Shown here piece by piece: positions 12,490 to 13,672 of a stretch of 13,672 nucleotides of DNA; within the stretch, counting starts at the first letter, position 1; each line of letters starts with the position of its first letter. A model generated the notes under the pieces. It did no database searches. It saw nothing but the letters and a program-made list of their open reading frames with translations, and had not been told where the DNA came from. Origin of the DNA: BPGL01 sp035463115. Its GTDB lineage: Bacteria > Actinomycetota > UBA4738 > HRBIN12. The DNA lies in assembly GCA_035463115.1 (NCBI GenBank), contig DATHTO010000138.1:1-13672 (forward strand), given 5' to 3'. The position numbers were made by a program, and so were the translations under genes.

Positions 12490-13672
12490 ATGGCCGACAA
12501 CGACTCCAACCGCGAAGGGCGCCGCCCGGGCGCCGGCGGACCGAACGTGCCCCGGCCGAGGATGGCCCCCTGGCTCTTGATCGGGATCGTCGTCGTCGGT
12601 CTCCTGATCATGAACGGCGTCCTGTCGAACGCCAGTCGCGACACCGTCACCTATTCGAGGTTCCTGTCGCTCGCCGAGAACGGCGGCATCGTCGGGCCGG
12701 TCACGATCTCGGACACGAGCATCTCCGGTACCTACCGGGGCGACGACGGCAGCGACGTCGCGTTCTCGACGACCCTGGCCGCGAACTTCCAGACGCAGGA
12801 CCTCACCGAGCAACTAGGTGAGCTCGGCGTCGAGGTCGAGATGCGGCAGCCGAGCCCCTGGTTGAACCTGCTGTTCAGCATCCTGCCGCTCGTGCTGCTG
12901 ATGGGCCTCATCTATTACTTCCTGTTCCGCCGGATGGGCGGCGCCGGCGCCGGCGCCCTCACGATGGGCAAGAACAAGGTCAAGATCTACGACCGCAAGG
13001 AGATGAAGACGACGTTCTCCGACGTCGCCGGCGTCGACGAGGCGAAGGAGGAGCTCCGCGAGATCGTCGAGTTCCTGCGGAACCCGAAGAAGTACCAGCG
13101 GCTCGGCGGTCGCATCCCCAAGGGCGTGCTGCTGCTCGGGCCTCCCGGCTGCGGCAAGACGCTCCTCGCCCGCGCCGTCGCCGGTGAGGCGAACGTCCCG
13201 TTCTTCTTCATGAGCGGGTCGGAGTTCGTCGAGATGTTCGTCGGCCTCGGCGCGGCCCGGGTCCGCGAGCTGTTCCAACAGGCGAAGGAGAAGGCGCCCG
13301 CCCTCGTGTTCCTCGACGAGATCGACACGATCGGCAAGGGCCGCTCCGGCGCGATGGGCTCCGGCTTCGGCGCGCACGACGAGCGCGAGCAGACCCTGAA
13401 CCAGCTGCTCGTCGAGATGGACGGCTTCGACTCCCAGAAGGGCGTCATCATCATGGCCGCGACGAACCGCCCCGACGTGCTCGACCAGGCGCTCGTGCGC
13501 CCGGGTCGGTTCGACCGGCAGGTCGTCGTCGACCGACCCGACCTCAAGGGGCGCGAGGAGATCCTGCGGGTGCACGCGCGCGGCGTCGCGCTCGACCCGG
13601 ACGTCGACCTCAACACGATCGCGGCCCGGACCCCCGGCTTCACCGGCGCCGACCTCGAGAACGTCGTGAACG
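12490..13672 (+). CDS. ftsH: ATP-dependent zinc metalloprotease FtsH, 3' end cut
   Basis: Membrane-anchored AAA+ protease that degrades misfolded membrane proteins and regulators; it works as a hexamer. The first 394 residues are visible, so the HExxH protease domain lies beyond the window. Membrane helices are at about 28-45 and 124-146, with the small extracytoplasmic domain between. Walker A is GPPGCGKT at 217-224, with Cys221 where Thr is usual. The pore loop is FVGLGAAR, Walker B LVFLDE ends at E277, and the second region of homology has R337-P-G-R340-FDR343. A Gly-rich insert (GRSGAMGSGFGAHDE) follows Walker B. The ATG at 12490 gives the expected N-terminus; in-frame GTG codons at 12463, 12472 and 12484 are possible earlier starts. 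Divergent from sigR. Confidence 0.97.
   Translation, partial: MADNDSNREGRRPGAGGPNVPRPRMAPWLLIGIVVVGLLIMNGVLSNASRDTVTYSRFLSLAENGGIVGPVTISDTSISGTYRGDDGSDVAFSTTLAANFQTQDLTEQLGELGVEVEMRQPSPWLNLLFSILPLVLLMGLIYYFLFRRMGGAGAGALTMGKNKVKIYDRKEMKTTFSDVAGVDEAKEELREIVEFLRNPKKYQRLGGRIPKGVLLLGPPGCGKTLLARAVAGEANVPFFFMSGSEFVEMFVGLGAARVRELFQQAKEKAPALVFLDEIDTIGKGRSGAMGSGFGAHDEREQTLNQLLVEMDGFDSQKGVIIMAATNRPDVLDQALVRPGRFDRQVVVDRPDLKGREEILRVHARGVALDPDVDLNTIAARTPGFTGADLENVVN

Noticed and set aside
12814..13575. Minus-strand open frame opposite ftsH
   Set aside because: Antisense of the AAA+ coding sequence; no independent start signal or domain.

Overview
The window is very GC-rich bacterial chromosome with tightly packed genes. 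It points to an actinobacterium (Actinomycetota). The evidence is a WhiB-family Fe-S regulator (7688-7999), a SigR-type sigma factor overlapping an RsrA-type zinc anti-sigma factor (the thiol-stress pair of mycothiol-making actinobacteria), many GTG starts, and several genes whose start codon lies only 6-9 nt after a TANNNT -10 box, which is the leaderless layout common in this phylum. I cannot place it below phylum level. No RNA gene, mobile element, CRISPR array or pseudogene was seen, and no gene-free stretch exceeds 300 bases.

Layout, left to right. (1) 1-2046, minus strand: soxD and soxA, the delta and alpha subunits of a heterotetrameric sarcosine-oxidase-like enzyme. soxA runs off the window start, and no soxB lies upstream. 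(2) 2175-3585: a MarR regulator (minus) divergent from a CCC1/VIT1-family iron/manganese transporter (plus). The intergenic DNA holds a 19-bp-period tandem repeat just upstream of the transporter's -10 box. (3) 3676-7634, minus: a glycerophosphodiester phosphodiesterase, a coupled 136-aa protein of unknown function, a family 5 uracil-DNA glycosylase, and a full-length exporter-type ABC transporter. The last two appear to have their own leaderless promoters. (4) 7688-7999, plus: whiB-like gene, divergent from the phosphodiesterase. Two TGAAC-N4-GTTCA inverted repeats flank this junction. (5) 8001-11399, minus: a LmbE/PIG-L deacetylase, a PLP aminotransferase, an S51 (peptidase E/cyanophycinase-like) Ser hydrolase and endonuclease III, in that transcription order. 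(6) 11444-12332, minus: rsrA and sigR (sigR first). (7) 12490-end, plus: ftsH, cut by the window end before its protease domain.

Functional links. sigR/rsrA form a disulfide-stress switch. Directly downstream sit an amide hydrolase, an aminotransferase and a peptidase E-like enzyme linked by a 4-nt overlap and a 2-nt gap, which suggests a small uncharacterised pathway acting on an amino-acid or peptide-like substrate. Two base-excision-repair enzymes (UDGb and Nth) lie within 3 kb of each other but in different transcription units. The rest is housekeeping or small-molecule metabolism. I found no defence or mobile system. The most interesting material is the regulatory architecture and the unassigned three-gene cluster.
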